Positions 28,412 through 41,664 are shown, numbered from the stretch's first letter. The stretch: 64,000 nt of DNA from Powellomyces hirtus (GCA_025526995.1 JAHLKG010000020.1:124001-188000), one strand, 5' to 3'. A program made the numbers and translations. Notes: generated from the sequence alone by a model not told the origin.

Positions 28412-29937
28412 ACGGATTGTCTTTGTAGATCGTTGTGGGTCGAGCATTTTCATCGAGATATTCGGGGATTTGGAGTTCTTGCAGAAGTGAGCGAAGCCAG
28501 ACTGTTTCCTGAGTGGCAAAGGAAAGTGCCATGTATTCAGCTTTGGTGAATGAGAGAGCAACAGTGGGTTGGCGCTTCAAAGCCCACGTGACAGGGCCCG
28601 CATTTCCAATGTAGAAAAGGTAGCCGGTGATCGACCGTCGATCAATGATATTGTTTCCCCAATTGGCGTCGCTGTAGCCGTGAAGGGTGACGTTATTTCC
28701 GCCAATGCAGAGGCTGTAATCTGATGTTCCCCGTAGGTAGCAAAGAACGCGCTTTGCAGCTTGCAGATGTTGAGGCGAAGGGTTGCTTGCGAAGCGAGAA
28801 AGCATAGTGACCGCAACAGCGATGTCAGGATGCGTGCATATCATCAGGTACATGAGAGAACCAACGATTTCGCGATATTCTCCTTCTTGCGGGTTTGGTG
28901 AAGTCTTTGTATTTTTGACTTTGTAGGGTTCAAGCTTGGTCTGGTCCATCGGAGTGTTGACGGGCTTGCAATCTTGCATACCAAAGCGCTCGAGGATGTC
29001 ATTTACATATGACTCTTGATCAAGATAGATGACGTGCCTTGAGTAATCGCGTCAAACTCTCATTCCAAGGTAGTGATTGACTTTGTCTAGGTCTGTCATG
29101 TTGAACTCGTTGTGCAGGGATGCCTTGATTGATGAGATTTCCAATTTGTTCTTTGCAAAAATGAGGAGATCGTCGACGTAGACGGAGATGTACTGCAATG
29201 AGTCACTTTCAGGTAGAGTTCTGATGTAAACGGCATAGTCATTTGCCAGGCGCTAGAATCCCAAGGAGGTCAGTTCCTTGTGAAGTAGGGAGTACCATTC
29301 GTGCAGGGCTTGTTCAGACCGTAAAGGGCCTTTCAAAGTTGAAGGATGGTCCCAGGCAGAAAGCCAGAGCGTTCAGGGGCATAGATTAGGATGGTCTCAG
29401 TAACAATCCCATTCAGGAATGTGGTTACTACATCCATTTGATGGCATTTCAAGCCTAGACTGGCGGCGAGAGCGAGGAGCACGCGTTGGGTAGCTATCTT
29501 GGCAACCGGAGCGTAGGTTTCATTGTAGTCGATACCGTAGCGTTGTTCGAAGCCTTTCACTGCAAGCCGGGCCTCGTATCGTTGGGGTTGACCATTCAGG
29601 TCTCGCTTAATCTTGAATACCCATTTAGTGCAGATGGGCCGTTGATTGTGCGGTAAGGATTTGGGGTTAATGACTTCCCATGTTTCATTGGTATGAAGGG
29701 ACTTCAATTCGGCATTTATGGCCTCGGTCCACTTCGGCGCGTCGTCTGATGAGAGCGCTTGTTTGTAAGTTTGGGGTTCTTCGGTACTTGCAGCCAAAAG
29801 AGCGATCGCCGTCTTCTCGTTGATGTAGTCAGCGAAGACTGTCAAATGACTGACATTCTCGATCAGTTCCCATGTATTATCTTCGTCTTCAAATCCCGGC
29901 CATTTGCAGAGGAATTCGGGGCCTTCCGGGCCATCAC
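28412..29937 (-). pseudogene. B3, chromodomain to RNase H fragment
   Basis: Minus-strand B element running from mid-RNase H (28412) to mid-chromodomain (29937). Has the same TGA as B1 (29052-29054), a further stop near 29256 and frame changes near 29320. Ends abruptly at CCATCAC (complement GTGATGG), where E1 begins. The missing N-terminal half matches B5, which ends at the corresponding point at 53669. Confidence 0.88.
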
Positions 29938-32036
29938 CAAAGGTAGCACCATAATTAACTCCCTCTCCTTGAAAGAAGCCCTTGGCAACCAGGGGGCCTT
30001 ATAGCACTGGAACAGGCTGCTTGCTCCTTGCTTGAACTTGAAGACCCAGTTGCCCTTGATGGGCTGACACCCTGCAGGCAAGGGAATGAGATCCCAGGTG
30101 CGGTTGGCATGCTTGCTGTTGAGTGTGGTTTGAGCTGCTTGCTCTCACTGCCTTGCATCCAGGGCTTTGGGAGCAACCTTGAGGGAGGCAGGTTTGTCCT
30201 CTCCAGGTGCAATAGCCTCAGCCAGCAGGCCAGTTGCCTCAAGTCTTAGTCCTCCAGTCCTCTTGAGGGGCTTTGGATGATGGCATCGCTCCCCCAGGCT
30301 GGGCTGGTGCTCCTGGGCATTGCCAAAGTCCTGCCCTTGTTCAGAGCCACCATCCAGCTTGTCTCCCTGCTCAGAGGCATCCTCCAGTGCCTTGCCATGT
30401 GGAGACGAGTCATCTTCAGCATCTGGCAGCTCATCTGCCATGTCATTGAAAGCCTGGGCAGCAGGATCCGGCCTGCCAGGATCTCCAGCAAGGGACTTCT
30501 CATCAAACCGGACATCTCTGGTCTCAATCAGCTTGCCAGCAGCCTCGTCCCAGAGTCAATAGCCTTTTGTAGTCTGGCTGTAGCCCAAGAAGATGCATCT
30601 GGTGGCGTTTGGACCAAGCTTGTCCTGGTCCACCTTGAGAATGGAAGCATAGGCAACCTTGTTGTCAAGACCTTGAGTGGGGTTTGGGTTCCTCAGGTTT
30701 GCAGCTGTCATGAGCACTTCACCCATGGAGGTCCAGCTTGGAGCAGCAGGCATCAAGCCATCTCAACAAGCGTCCTGTTCATGTGCTTTGCAACACCATT
30801 CTGCTGAGGTGTGGCAACAGAACTGGGCTGGTGACAGATGCCCAAAGACTGAGTGAAGTTTGAGAATGCCTTGGACAGGTATTCCCCACCATGGTCAGAC
30901 TGGAGGACCTTGAGCGAGCATCCTGTCTCTGTTGCAGCTGCTGCAGCAAAGATCTTGAAGCTGGGAGGCATCTCTGCCTTGGTCTTGAGCAGATAGGGGA
31001 AGAATGCCCTGCTCTTGTAGTCAATCAACAGGACAAAATAGCAAGCTCCTCCAATTGTGAGCGGGCCACAGATATCTGAACGCTGCTGTTCCAAGACCTC
31101 TGAAGCCCTGGATTAGGGAAGGGCAGCTTGGTGGCCTTGCCTAGATCACAGGTGGTGCAGGGTGCAGTTCAGCACTCCTACGGCTTCCATGCACTGGACC
31201 AGGCCCTTTCAAGCCATAAGCTGGACACTCTGACGGTTGAGATGCCCCAGAAATCGATGCCAGGTCTCCAGAGTTGCTGCAGTTGTGCTGAAGGCAACAG
31301 CATGGCACTGGGCAGCAGCAGCCAAAGGTTGTCCGAGGGCATAAAGGCCCTCCTAATGCTTGCAAACTGAGAGCAAGTGTGCCCTTACTGGTCCTGATTT
31401 TGCATCTTCCCCCAACAAACTGGATGTTGGCTCCTGGTCCCTCCAGCTGAGCAACGGCAGAAGGCTTCTCTCAAATTTAGGCACAAGCCAGACATCCTTG
31501 AAGGTGCAGGTAGTCGATCTGCCATTACTGTCTGGATGGTTTCTGTGCCCTTCTCAGTCACCTCCACCATCCTGTTGCTGGCCAGATGCACCCTAGCATT
31601 GTTGAGAGGTTGCAAGTTGCTCAACTAGGCTCTGTGGCTGGTCATGTGCTGTGATGCACCGGAGTCAATGATCTAATGGCCACCCCTGCTGCTGGTGGCC
31701 AAGGAGGCAAAGGCCTCATGCCCAGAAGCCTGGTTCGCCTCTGAGCTGCACTGCTCTGCTGCCAGCCTCTTCCTGCACTCCTTCTTGAAGTGCCGTTCCT
31801 TCCCACAGAAGGAGCAAGGCCCTGCTGCCTTTTTCAAGTGGTGTTGCTGATCCGGCTCCTGCCATACAAGGCCCTTCCGTCCTTTCCCCTGCCATCCTGT
31901 CCTTCAGAGGAATGTGTGTCCTCATGTAGAAGCCTTGCAGTGAGGAATTCCAGAGTCAGGTCATCTGCCCTGGACTCCAGAGACACAATGAGTAACCCAA
32001 AGCTCTCCGGCAGGCTGTAGAGCACTGTGGTGACAA
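29938..32036 (-). pseudogene. E1, gag to RT start of a copia element
   Basis: Decayed minus-strand copia-type element. In element order: UBN2-like gag end (LPESFGLLIVSLES, near 31990), knuckle CSFCGKERHFKKEC (near 31780), protease IDSGASQHM (near 31650), integrase core with LQSDHGGEY (31094-30753), then an RT start with WVFKFK and KGFFQGEGVNY. Several frameshifts and stops. It breaks in RT at 29938; the next part of RT (PVAKFSS) starts E2 at 53670. The gag end is cut by the G2 LTR at 32037. Confidence 0.82.
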
Positions 32037-32311
32037 TGTAATGAGGCGTGGCTCGCCAGCCTAAGCCTAGACACGCGTCGGGAAGGGCCCTGCATGAGAT
32101 GGATGCTAGCGTCAGCACCCTGAAGGGTACTATGCTTTAGGGATGGCCACGGATGGCCGTCACATGACCAGGACCGTCCCGCGGTCCAGAAGAAAAGTAG
32201 GAGTACTCCAACAAGGGCATATTCAAGACTTAGGGATCTTACAGTAGAATTAGACATGAAGGATTCCCAAATAGAAGACTAGACTCTGGCAACGGACCTA
32301 GTATTATTTCA
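32037..32311 (+). repeat. 5' LTR of G2
   Basis: 275 bp, TGTAATGAGGCG...TTATTTCA, related to the G3 LTR at 39025-39286 in the opposite orientation. Confidence 0.85.
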
Positions 32312-32326
32312 TGGTAGCACCACTCC
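32312..32326 (+). other. Primer-binding site of G2
   Basis: TGGTAGCACCACTCC immediately follows the LTR. Same site as G1 and G3 with one change. Confidence 0.7.
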
Positions 32327-32431
32327 ATAGATGACAACAATGGCATGTAGCACCAGCAACAGCCCAATGGCAGGAGAAAGCCTGGCAGTAGGAGAACCCG
32401 AAGTCAATACACCAACCAACAACCCGTCATA

Positions 32432-33475
32432 ATGTTGGCTGCACAATTGGCGGAGACCCAATGTCTACTGCAGGAACAGATTGCAATGGGCGAGGTATGT
32501 TTTGCCGCTCTCCTTTTGAGGATCCCAGCTCCAATTCAACCGATGGCTACAATACCGCACACCGACATTATCCTGGCGGAAGAAAACCGCGCACAAATGC
32601 AAGCCAAAAAGGAACACTGCGAGAACCTTTGGAAGCAGCTGACACACGTTGACGGTAAAGGAAACAGCAAAGAGATGGTGGCTAGGGTTGACAAGTTCTT
32701 GAAGGTCCACATGCGCTACCTTGAGGCAACCGCCTTCAGGACAGACCACCGGGACGTTGACCATATCTCAGGGTACCTCAAGAATACCGCCGACGAGTGG
32801 TGGCAAATGCTCAGAGATGCCTGCAACCTGCCCACAACATTGGAAGAATTCACAAGGATCCTTTGCACCCACTTCTATCCTGCCAACTTACAAAACACTG
32901 CGGAGGCAAAGATGAAGCAGCTGGTGTTCGCTAATAGCATATCGGAGTACATTGCCAAGTTCAACACCCTTTGGGGCCAGACTGCAACGGTCACCGATAA
33001 GGAGCGACTTACCCCAAGGCAAGAGCGTGACTACTTCTTGACCCGATTCACATCCAATAATGTCGGCCATTGCATTCGACACTACTGCTACACCGCGATC
33101 ATGAAGAACAATGGCGCCGAGATCCTGATCACCGAGCTACAGAACAAAGCCCTGTTATGCTACAAGATCCGAGGCTGTGCAGACAACCTTGCACAGGTGA
33201 TGTCCTACGGGAGAAGAGGCCATCATGCCGCAGTCCAATCGGCTCAGGTACACCAAAGAAACCATTGAGCACAAGAACGGGGATGCCACACGCCCTACGG
33301 CTCAGGCCGCCCCACACGTGGCATGGACAACCATCAAGGGACTCGCCATCATGAGCGCACCATGTCCAACAAATGCTGTGAATGCAATGAATGTTATAAT
33401 TGCAGAGGCAAGGGCCACTATGCCCATGGGTGCCCAGCAGGTAAAGGTAAGGCCAATTAACATAGGACGTTCGCC
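32432..33475 (+). pseudogene. Gag of G2, one nonsense codon
   Basis: Open from about 32432 for 278 residues to TGA at 33266-33268. The core has EWWQMLRDA, EFTRILCTHFYP and ISEYIAKFNTLW (Retrotrans_gag). The same frame continues to a CCHC knuckle, CYNCRGKGHYAHGC, near 33395-33440. CGA to TGA would explain the stop. Confidence 0.82.
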
Positions 33476-33599
33476 GCCCCTGTGGAGATCACCAAAGAGT
33501 CCGGAGACAATGCGGCTAGTGACAGAGGCAGTTCAGATTCAACAGTTCGAGTTCAACAGTTCGGATTTTTGCCCCGGGTGCTGAACGCTTGCACTGTCT

Positions 33600-33860
33600 C
33601 AGTACCTCAACCCCGGATGCAAGACAAGATCCCCACCGACAGACCAGGACCCTGCATTCACAGGAGAACATTTGTGGTCCCCTGGAAGGTACAAGGGCAT
33701 TTTGCCCGCATCCTAATCAATACCGGATGTAACAACCTGATCATCAGCGACACTTGGGCCGCCAAACACGGCCTCCGGACCAAAACCTACGCAACTCCGC
33801 TGGGGTCCGGTGGGGTGATGGAGCGGGATACTACAGGGCAACAAAGATGACCTGTTGGGA
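33600..33860 (+). pseudogene. Protease remnant of G2
   Basis: Contains FVVPWKVQGHFARILINTGCNNLIIS. The catalytic Asp of the DTG motif is Asn (codon AAT 33719-33721), so it is inactive. The frame ends shortly after. Confidence 0.7.
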
Positions 33861-34370
33861 CCTCTTGGTGTTCACCAAGGAGAAGACCACCTACCGGGAA
33901 GATACCGTACCGTTTGTGGTTGCACTGATCAGGGTCAATGTCATACTGGGCTTGCCATTCATATTGATATTGGGTATCAGAGGGCTCTTTGACCAGGAGT
34001 GCTTCCAACAATGACGTTCTACCACAACGGCCAGGCCTTCAGCCTTCGAGCCAAACCGACCAATTGCCATTGGGAAGCACCGTCAGCGTGCACAGCCCGC
34101 CTGCTCTCCACAGGAGAAGTACGGCCCCGCAGATTCCAGCCGGCAAGGCCAGTGCTCAACGAAGAGGCAATCTACACAGCCAAGCAATGGAAACACTTGA
34201 TGAAGAAGGGCAAGATAACTGGAGTCTTTGAGGTACATCTTGTAGATGCGGTTCCAATCGTCAAGGCTCAATTCATATGAACGGTCGACGGCCAGAAGAG
34301 GGCAATCCTGGAGGAATGATGCCACGCCAACGCTGGAGCCAACGCGGCAGGCCAAAAGGACCCATTAGAG

Positions 34371-35102
34371 GTGCTTGCAGCCGACCATTCACTCCAACCA
34401 ACTTTAGAGAGATACATCACAACGCTATTCACCGAGCAGTCAGGCATGCCTCTGGATCGAAGTGAGGACATTTTCACCATTTGGCTCATACCCAGTTTGA
34501 AGCCCGTGATGCAGCCACTCCGGCACTTGAGCCCAGACGAACTGGACGAGCTCGACCAGCAGATGCAGCATTTAATGGACAAGGGTTGGATCTCACACTC
34601 TCGCTGCCCGTGGGGCGCACCCATCCTATTCACCCCAAAGAAGGATGGTGGATTACGCTGCTGCATTGACTACCGGGCACTGAACAAGGTGACCCACAAG
34701 GATGCCACGCCACTCCTGAACCTCTCGGAGCTGCGTGACCGGCTTGTCAACATTCGGGTATACACTGCAATCGACATCCATGATGTGTACCACTGCATCA
34801 TGATCTGACCGGAAGATAGGGAGAAAACAGCATTCCAAACACGTTTTTGGCATTTCGAATACAATATTCTACCTTTCGGCTTGACTAATGCACCTGCTAC
34901 ATTCCAGCGACTAACCTACAAACTCTTAGGCGACAAGTACAATGTCTACGTGATCTCATACCTTGACGATATTCCCATATTCAGCACCGACATGAATTCG
35001 CACATTCAGCACATCAACAATGTCCTCAAGACCCTGGCGGAACACCGCCTCCCAGCAAATGTCAATGGGCTGTTGACAAAGTCGAGTTCTGCAGCCACTT
35101 AG
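34371..35102 (+). pseudogene. Reverse transcriptase remnant of G2
   Basis: Gypsy RT: CPWGAPILFTPKKDGG, CIDYRALNKVT, then TGA at 34806-34808, then PFGLTNAPATFQ and the catalytic YLDD near 34950. The stop sits where gypsy RTs commonly have Arg, consistent with CGA to TGA. Confidence 0.85.
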
Positions 35103-35514
35103 TCGGCAAGAATGGCATGAGTATTGCCCCCTCCAAGGTGACCACGGTCCGGGAACAACCTTGCCCGACCAACTCCCTGGTGCTCCTCAGCTTTGTGGAC
35201 CTCGTCAACTACATCAAAGAATACCTCCCTGGGTATGCACAGATCACCCTACCGCTAACAAACCTACAATCCGGCAACCGCCAATAGCAGTGGGGTGATG
35301 AAGAGGACAAAGTGTTCAATCCCTTAAAGGAATTATGCTTCTTGGCACCTACCCTAGCGTATTTTGACCCGGCGCTTGACGCCTACTTGTTACAGACACA
35401 ACAGGCTATGCCTATGGCAGATGGCTGGCACAGCCGGCCAAAGGGGATTTTCCATACCCTCACCCACTACGTACCACCAAATTGGGCTTAGCCAACCTCC
35501 CGCAACTTTGACCG

Positions 35515-35810
35515 GTGACATACTACTCCCGCAAGATGCAACCAGCTGAGACCGGATACCCTGTACATGAACAAGAACTGCTGGGACTGGTCAAATCCAT
35601 ACACGCCAACCGCCATTATCTCATTGGCCGCCCATTCCGCGCTTTTGTCGACCACAAATCCCTGATCTACCTTCAGGAACAACCACACATGTCACGTTGC
35701 CAAACGGCCTGGGTCGAGTTCCTCCAACAGTTCGATTTCTCAGTGGAATACGTCCCCCAGTTGCAACCCGCCTTACGTCCCCAAGTGTGCGACCTGCCAG
35801 GCCAAGATCG
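35515..35810 (+). pseudogene. RNase H remnant of G2
   Basis: YYSRKMQPAETGYPVHEQELLG and AFVDHKSLIYL identify the RNase H of Ty3/gypsy elements. Frame lost near 35790. Confidence 0.82.
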
Positions 35811-36039
35811 ACTTGGTCACTGCCGTTGTGCCACCAGAGATAACCGCAATGATGCACATGCCAACTGATGCAGACTGGACCCAAGCGCTTGCATCCGATG
35901 ATTTTGGCCAAAACATCTTACTAACCATCAATGGCCCACTGGAGAAACTGTCCGGCCCTGTGCACCGATTCCAGAGAATGGACTTCCCTCCCCACCAATT
36001 CTTGATGTCCCAAGACCGTCGGTACATCCCTGACAGCCT

Positions 36040-37400
36040 ACGGGGCCACTTCTTCAGATCCATCACGACTCCCTTGCAAACAATGGCCACTCCGGCCTCC
36101 AGCGGATGCTTGCCAAACTTCTGGAGTCGTACTATTGGCCCCACATGGAGTGTGATGTGTACCAATATGTCCGCACCTGCCCTACATGCCAATGCCACAA
36201 GCACACCATGCCGATCGGCTTCCTCCGCAGTTTACCGATCCCTGACGCTTGTTGGAAACAAGTTGGCATGGAAATCTTCTTCCCCATGTCAGGCTCTAAG
36301 AGGGGGGGGGGACCTTGGGTAGAGCCCGACGTGACAAAGAACCCCTTGAAAGACACCGGCGACAGACTGACCGAGACGGCAGTTGCCGTACTCCTCATCG
36401 TTGACTATCTTTCATGCCGCCTGATACTTCTACCAACTAACACACATGCTCCTGCTCAGGAGATGGCTCAACTCTTTTTGGAACAGACATTTTGCCATAC
36501 ATGGTTGCCCCACACCATCATGAGCTATCGGGACCCCAAATGGTTATCGGAATTCTGGTGGTACCTCATGAGGGCACTCGACGTCAAGCAGGAACTCTTT
36601 GTCGGCATGACACCAACAGACCGGTGGCAAGGCGGAGAACGCCATCAAGACAATCAAGGGAATCATGGGCCCTTTTCGTGACTACGCCGGCTCCAACTGG
36701 AAGAGTTTACTTCCCACACTTGAGTACAACTACAACCAAACACCCCAGACGTCGACGGGACTATCTCCATTTGAGATTGACCTAGGCCGCGTCCCTTGGG
36801 TACCGAACCAATGGGTGGCACCTAACCCCGGAGAGATGATAAAGCAATCGGCACGAACCGCCATGGAGAGGTGGATTAAGGAATTTGGTGACATGAACCG
36901 CATCGTACAGCAACGGCTCTGGGATGCACAGGACCAGCAGGCAAAGTACTATGACTGCAAGAAGCACATGGACGCACACCAAGAGGGTGGCAAGGTCTTA
37001 CTCCATAGGGAGGGTATCGCAATCACCAGCTTCATTACAAGGAACAAAAAGCTGGCTGAGCAATGGATTGAGCCATTCACAGTACGCGGCAAGGGCCCGC
37101 ATTCCGACACCTACAAGGTCGAACTACCAAACAAGTTCACCAGGTTGCACCCAGTCTTTCACGTCACCATTCTGGGACGTTACCATGACCCGGGCAGTAC
37201 ACCGTACAGACAGGTCACTGCCCGTCTGAGCCTGAGAAGGATGAGGACGGTCAGGAAACCTACCGAGTGGACAAGATCCTAAATGCAAGATGGCACAGGA
37301 ACTTCTTAGTCAAGTGGACAGCATACGACAACACCCAGAACATGTGGCACACTTGAAGGGAACGACTGCACTGGAAGAATGGCTCAGGGAGCACCCCAGA
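36040..37400 (+). pseudogene. Integrase and chromodomain remnant of G2
   Basis: HHCC zinc region (HSGLQRMLAKLLESYYWPHM, TCPTCQCHK), then a core broken by a run of nine G near 36302. The C-terminal part is intact at 36665-37282 (EYNYNQTPQTSTGLSPFE, LHPVFHVTIL). A chromodomain remnant follows (YRVDKILNARW, FLVKWTAYDN, then a stop near 37355). The G4 copy preserves the chromodomain better. Confidence 0.82.
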
Positions 37401-37439
37401 GGGGACGCTAGCAGCCAGGTGATGTAAGAGAACCTAGAT

Positions 37440-37714
37440 AGCAGGCTGGACTGTAAATTAACAAGAGATATGCTACCCAAAGTAGAGGACATTACAGTGG
37501 GAGGTGCCGGCATTGTTGGACAATGGGCCAAAGGCTGCTGAGTGGCATACGTCACTGAGTGAAACGGGTGATGCTGGGCATGGACCGGCTAGGTTACCGG
37601 CACCAGATTTGCATGGCAGCCTACCTCGAGACCCGCAGGGACCATGGCCACATTACATACCCACGCAAAGGGGAAGAGAAGGGCTTCGGCCAAGATCCGG
37701 TATTGTTGGACAAT
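37440..37714 (+). other. 3' untranslated region of G2
   Basis: No ORF. Matches the 3' region of G4 (55337-55800, opposite strand). Contains repeats of the ATTGTTGGACAATG / GCTGCTGAGTGGCATAC type. No LTR found before the B4 junction. Confidence 0.6.
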
Positions 37715-38512
37715 GAAGTTGAGAACACAAAGACCTCACCAAACCCACAAGAAGGAGAATATTGCGAAATTGTTGGGTCTTTCATCTACCTGATGATCTG
37801 CACATGTCCAGACATTGCTGTTGCCATCAGTATGCTTTCTCACTTCACAACCAACCCTTCACCACAACATCTGCAAGCTGCAAAATGTGTTCTACTTACG
37901 GTGGACATTTGCTCACAGACTCTGCATTGGCGGAAACAATGTCACCCTGCACAGTTTGTGCAATGCTGACTGGGGAAACAACATCATTGATGGATGGTCA
38001 GTCACTGGCTACGTTTTCTACCTTGAAAATGCTGTTAGATGAGCTTCAAAGTGTCAGTTCACTGTTGCACTCTCATCTGCCACTTCACTGTTGCTCTCTC
38101 ATCTACTGAAGCTGAGTGTATTGCCCTTTCATTTGCCACTCAAGAAACTATCTGGCTTTGTTCACTTCTCAAATCCCTGAATATCTTGATGTAAATGCTT
38201 GACATACAACAATCTACAAAGACAACCAGGCATGCACCTTGCTGGCAATGAACTCCGTCCATCACGCCCATACCAAGCACATTGACATTTGACATCACTT
38301 CATCCGTGATCACATTGACAAGGAGATTCATCTGGAGTACTTACCCACCGCTGAAATGGTAGCCGACTCACTTACAAAGCCTTTACCGGCCCCAGCATTT
38401 AAATACCATTGCAAAAAGATGTGCATTAAGCACTAAGACAACATCGTCACCTCAATGATGAAAGCATCCATGACATAGCTCCCAAATGAGTATAATCCCT
38501 TCACCATGAATC
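37715..38512 (+). pseudogene. B4, decayed RT end and RNase H of a B element
   Basis: Homology to B from the RT tail (TSPNPQEGEY) to the pol end (ADSLTKPLPA), with many stops. A short duplicated stretch near 38045-38115 repeats the region coding FTVALSS. Much more diverged than B1, B2 and B5. Followed by a B LTR in the opposite orientation. Confidence 0.75.
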
Positions 38513-38881
38513 TAATGGAGATATTGGTGTTTCCACTACTTTATCAGAAATGCAGAAGACTGGCTGATTTTGGGGACACTCTGCTTGTATTGCCTTTGGA
38601 AGGGGGTTACAGAGCTGTTCTGTGATGCAGATGACAGTGTAGGGTTGTCAGATGCACTGGAGATGTATGTATGGGAAGGTTTTATTATGTCTTAAGTCTT
38701 ATCGGTAATGTTTTGCTTGTCAAGCGTTGCAATCTACTTTTTCTTCAATCACGTGATCACATATGATCCAATTCAGCTCTTAGCGTTACCAGTATCCTGG
38801 TCACACGTTTTAGCCAGAGATTCCAAGTTAGGATCTAATGTAAGGATTAACGTTGAGTATGCAAGGCTCAAAATTCCAATA
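38513..38881 (-). repeat. B-family LTR, minus orientation
   Basis: 369 bp, TAATGGAGAT...TTCCAATA. Diverged from B1 LTRs but closer to the solo LTR at 60496-60861. No matching target duplication. Confidence 0.8.
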
Positions 38882-39286
38882 CCACCAACTGTGCAGCCAA
38901 CATTGTGATGGAGTTGTTGGTTGGTGTGTTGACTTTGGGTTCTCCTACTGCCGGGCTTTCTCCTGCCATTGGGCTGTTCCTGGTGCTACGTGCCATTGTT
39001 GTTGTCTATGGGGTGGTGCTACCATGTAATAATACTAGGTCCGTTGCCAGAGTCTAGTCTTCTATTTGGAAATTCACTATGTCTAATTCTACTATAAGAT
39101 CTTTACCATCTTGAATATGTCCTTGTTGGAGTATTCCTACTTTTCTTCTGGACCACAGGGCGGTCCCGGTCACTTGATGGCCATCCGTGGCCATGGCTAA
39201 GGTCTAGTACCCTGCGGGGTGCTTACGCTAGCATCCATCTTGCGTGGGGCCCTCCTTGACGCATGTCCAAGCCACGCCTCATTACA
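38882..39286 (-). mobile_element. G3, 5' LTR and leader of a G2-type element
   Basis: Minus strand: LTR 39025-39286, primer-binding site 39010-39024 (TGGTAGCACCACCCC), then a leader matching 32327-32440 of G2 up to the first gag codons, where the B LTR cuts in. Confidence 0.8.
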
Positions 39287-39477
39287 GCAAATCCCTTACA
39301 AACGTCATACAAGCGGAGTGTTCAAATCCCAGCCAATCCTCTGCATTTCCGATAAAATCCGGAAACGCCAATATCTTTAATAGTTGCATTACCAATATGT
39401 CAGTCATTTGTTCCAAACAGGGATTCCAAGTTAGGATCCAATGTTGAGTGTGCAATCCTCAACATTCCAATACACAC
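39287..39477. repeat. B-family LTR remnants
   Basis: 39287-39385 resembles the 3' end of a B LTR (CCAATCCTCTGCATTTCCG) and 39420-39475 an opposite-strand LTR end (CAACATTCCAATA). No gene. Confidence 0.65.
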
Positions 39478-39843
39478 TATTGGAATGTTGAGCCTTGCGT
39501 ACTCAATGTTAGTCCTTACATTAGATCCTAACTTGGAATCTCTGGCTAGAACGCGTGACTGTGATACCGGTAATGCTAAGAGCTGAATTGGATCATGTGT
39601 GATCACGTGTTTGAAGAAAAAGAGTAGATTAGAATGCTTGACAAGCGAATCATTACCGATAAGACTTAAGACATAATAATACTTTCCCATACATTACATC
39701 TCCGTGCATCTGACAACAATACACCGTCATCTGCATCGTAGAAGAGCTCTGTAACCCCCTTACAAAGTCTACTGGAGGCTGCATTGAATTTGCCAATGCT
39801 CTGCATTTCCGATAAAGTACTGGAAACACCGATATCTCCAATA
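39478..39843 (+). repeat. 5' LTR of B5
   Basis: 366 bp, TATTGGAATG...CTCCAATA, followed directly by the primer-binding site. Confidence 0.9.
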
Positions 39844-39858
39844 GGTTATGAGCCCTGA
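39844..39858 (+). other. Primer-binding site of B5
   Basis: GGTTATGAGCCCTGA, identical to the B1 and C-c sites. Confidence 0.85.
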
Positions 39859-39960
39859 GAACACCGATCGAATTCGAATCATTCTCCCTTTGTAAAACCT
39901 GAAAACTACCAGTCTTCCGTTGAATTCAAGTGCCAAGAAAGTACCGAGCACACCGTCAAG

Positions 39961-41659
39961 ATGCCTACTGCAAGATCTCCCATTCAAGGAGTGCAGACCC
40001 GCCAACAAGCCCATCAAGCCATACAAGAAGCTGAACGGGGTCCTGACGCTGAAGGAGACGTTAACCTCAATGTCTTGATCTACCATGATTTCCATGACGC
40101 AGATGCCAATGTGGATGAGATGAATCATCGAGAAATTCATGCAGAACCGGCGACAGTACTGTCCGGACCACAGACTGACATAGTCGTGGAAATCCTGCAG
40201 AGGTTTAAGATGGAAATCAACGAAAGGTCGACCATCGGATGGACAAGTTGGAGAAGACTTTGTTGACTAGTTCAAATCCTCTCGCTACATCATCATCCCA
40301 TCAACATGAAAAGTTCGAAAATGGAAATCCTCACATCGGCGGGTATATTCTACCCACTTCACCGATGAGAAGCCTAAAAGCGGGCCCTGAGTACCCTTTC
40401 CTACATCAACATGTTACTCATGGCGAAGTTGAAGCCCCAGTTGCCCCTCACTTTCGCCCGTCTTCCCCAACAGAGAGCACTATGAGCAGCTGAAAGAGCA
40501 AAGGCCGTGAAGCCCAGCGCACATCATTCAAATTCTTTGAACCAGCGTTCAATGCAGTCATGACATTCGATGGAACGGGAAATCTCTCAAAACTTGTCGA
40601 TTTCGTTGATGGAGTCAATGTGGTCTTTCATCGCAAATCTGTACCTGGAGAAGAACAACTCACTTTCATCTTCAGTAAGCTCTCTGGCGATGCAGAGCAA
40701 TGGTATCAAGACTACTGCAAAGAGGCCAAAAAAGGGAAGCATAATCCCATCACAAATTGGCAAACTTTCAAGCGACCTTTCCTCTGGCGTTATCAACTGA
40801 CCAATCACAAGGAAGTCCTACTCACTCAACGCGAAAGATTACAACAAGGAAGCCATACCATCTCACAGTACAATACCTCGTTCACAAAGATTACCAGTCA
40901 GCTTGTCTCGGACATCCCGTTCCTAGTCTACAAATGGTTTTACCTTTGAGGCATGAATGAACATCAAGCGGAGGTTGTCAGAATCCAAAGTTTCGATGAT
41001 CTCAAACCCCTACAAGCGGCTGCCAAACGTTTGGACAATGGAATTAACAAGAGTAACCAAAACAACCGTATCGCCAAGAAGAGGGAAAACATTGCGCTCG
41101 AAGCCCAACCTTCAAAGAAAGACGGCTCAAGTCACAAGAAGACCGACGCGAAGAAGACCACAGACAAGAAGAAGCAAAACTTCCACTGTTGGTTATGCAA
41201 TTCGAATGAACATACTCCATTCAATCGTCCCCTCAAGACCAAGGCTGTCGGAGCCTTGAAACCCGCCGCTAATGCCAACATTGCAGAAGCGCACAATGCC
41301 ACTACATTGGCATACCTGGATTCAGGCTGCTCACAGCACATGACGAATGACAGTTCCATTCTCAAATCCTACGAAGAGCATTTGACACGCGTCAGATTTG
41401 GAAACAACGCCTTTCTGGATGCCGAAGCGAAAGGGAACGCTACCTTGAAGCTTTCAGATGGAGATATACCTCTCACCAATGTTCTCTATGTTCCAAAACT
41501 CGCCAAAACCCTCATCTCAGTCTCTGCACTCGCCAAAGATGGAAAGAGAGTTACCTTTGAAGATGAGAGCGCCATCATTCAAGACTGCAAGGGCACCACA
41601 AATGACATGACCACACCTCACGTTCGAGGAATGTATCACATCTCACCAACTCCAATGGC
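39961..41659 (+). pseudogene. Gag and protease of B5 (frameshifted)
   Basis: Starts with ATGCCTACTGCAAGATC as in B1. Frame changes near 40245 and 40490 and a TGA at 40947-40949 break gag. From 40953 the frame is open: knuckle CWLCNSNEHTPF lacks the last Cys (NRP for NCP), protease LDSGCSQHM. Cut by the D LTR at 41665 after MAFV. Confidence 0.85.
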
Positions 41660-41664
41660 TTTTG

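Larger units (their letters stand above)
32037..37714 (+). mobile_element. Ty3/gypsy chromovirus-like element G2 (no 3' LTR seen)
   Basis: 5' LTR, primer-binding site, gag, protease, RT, RNase H, integrase and a C-terminal chromodomain remnant in gypsy order, with many stops and frameshifts. Inserted into E1 gag. The right end (37715) abuts a B fragment. Confidence 0.85.

Noticed and set aside
30277..30807. 176-residue plus-strand ORF in E1
   Set aside because: Complement of decayed integrase/RT sequence. The minus strand has the recognisable motifs.
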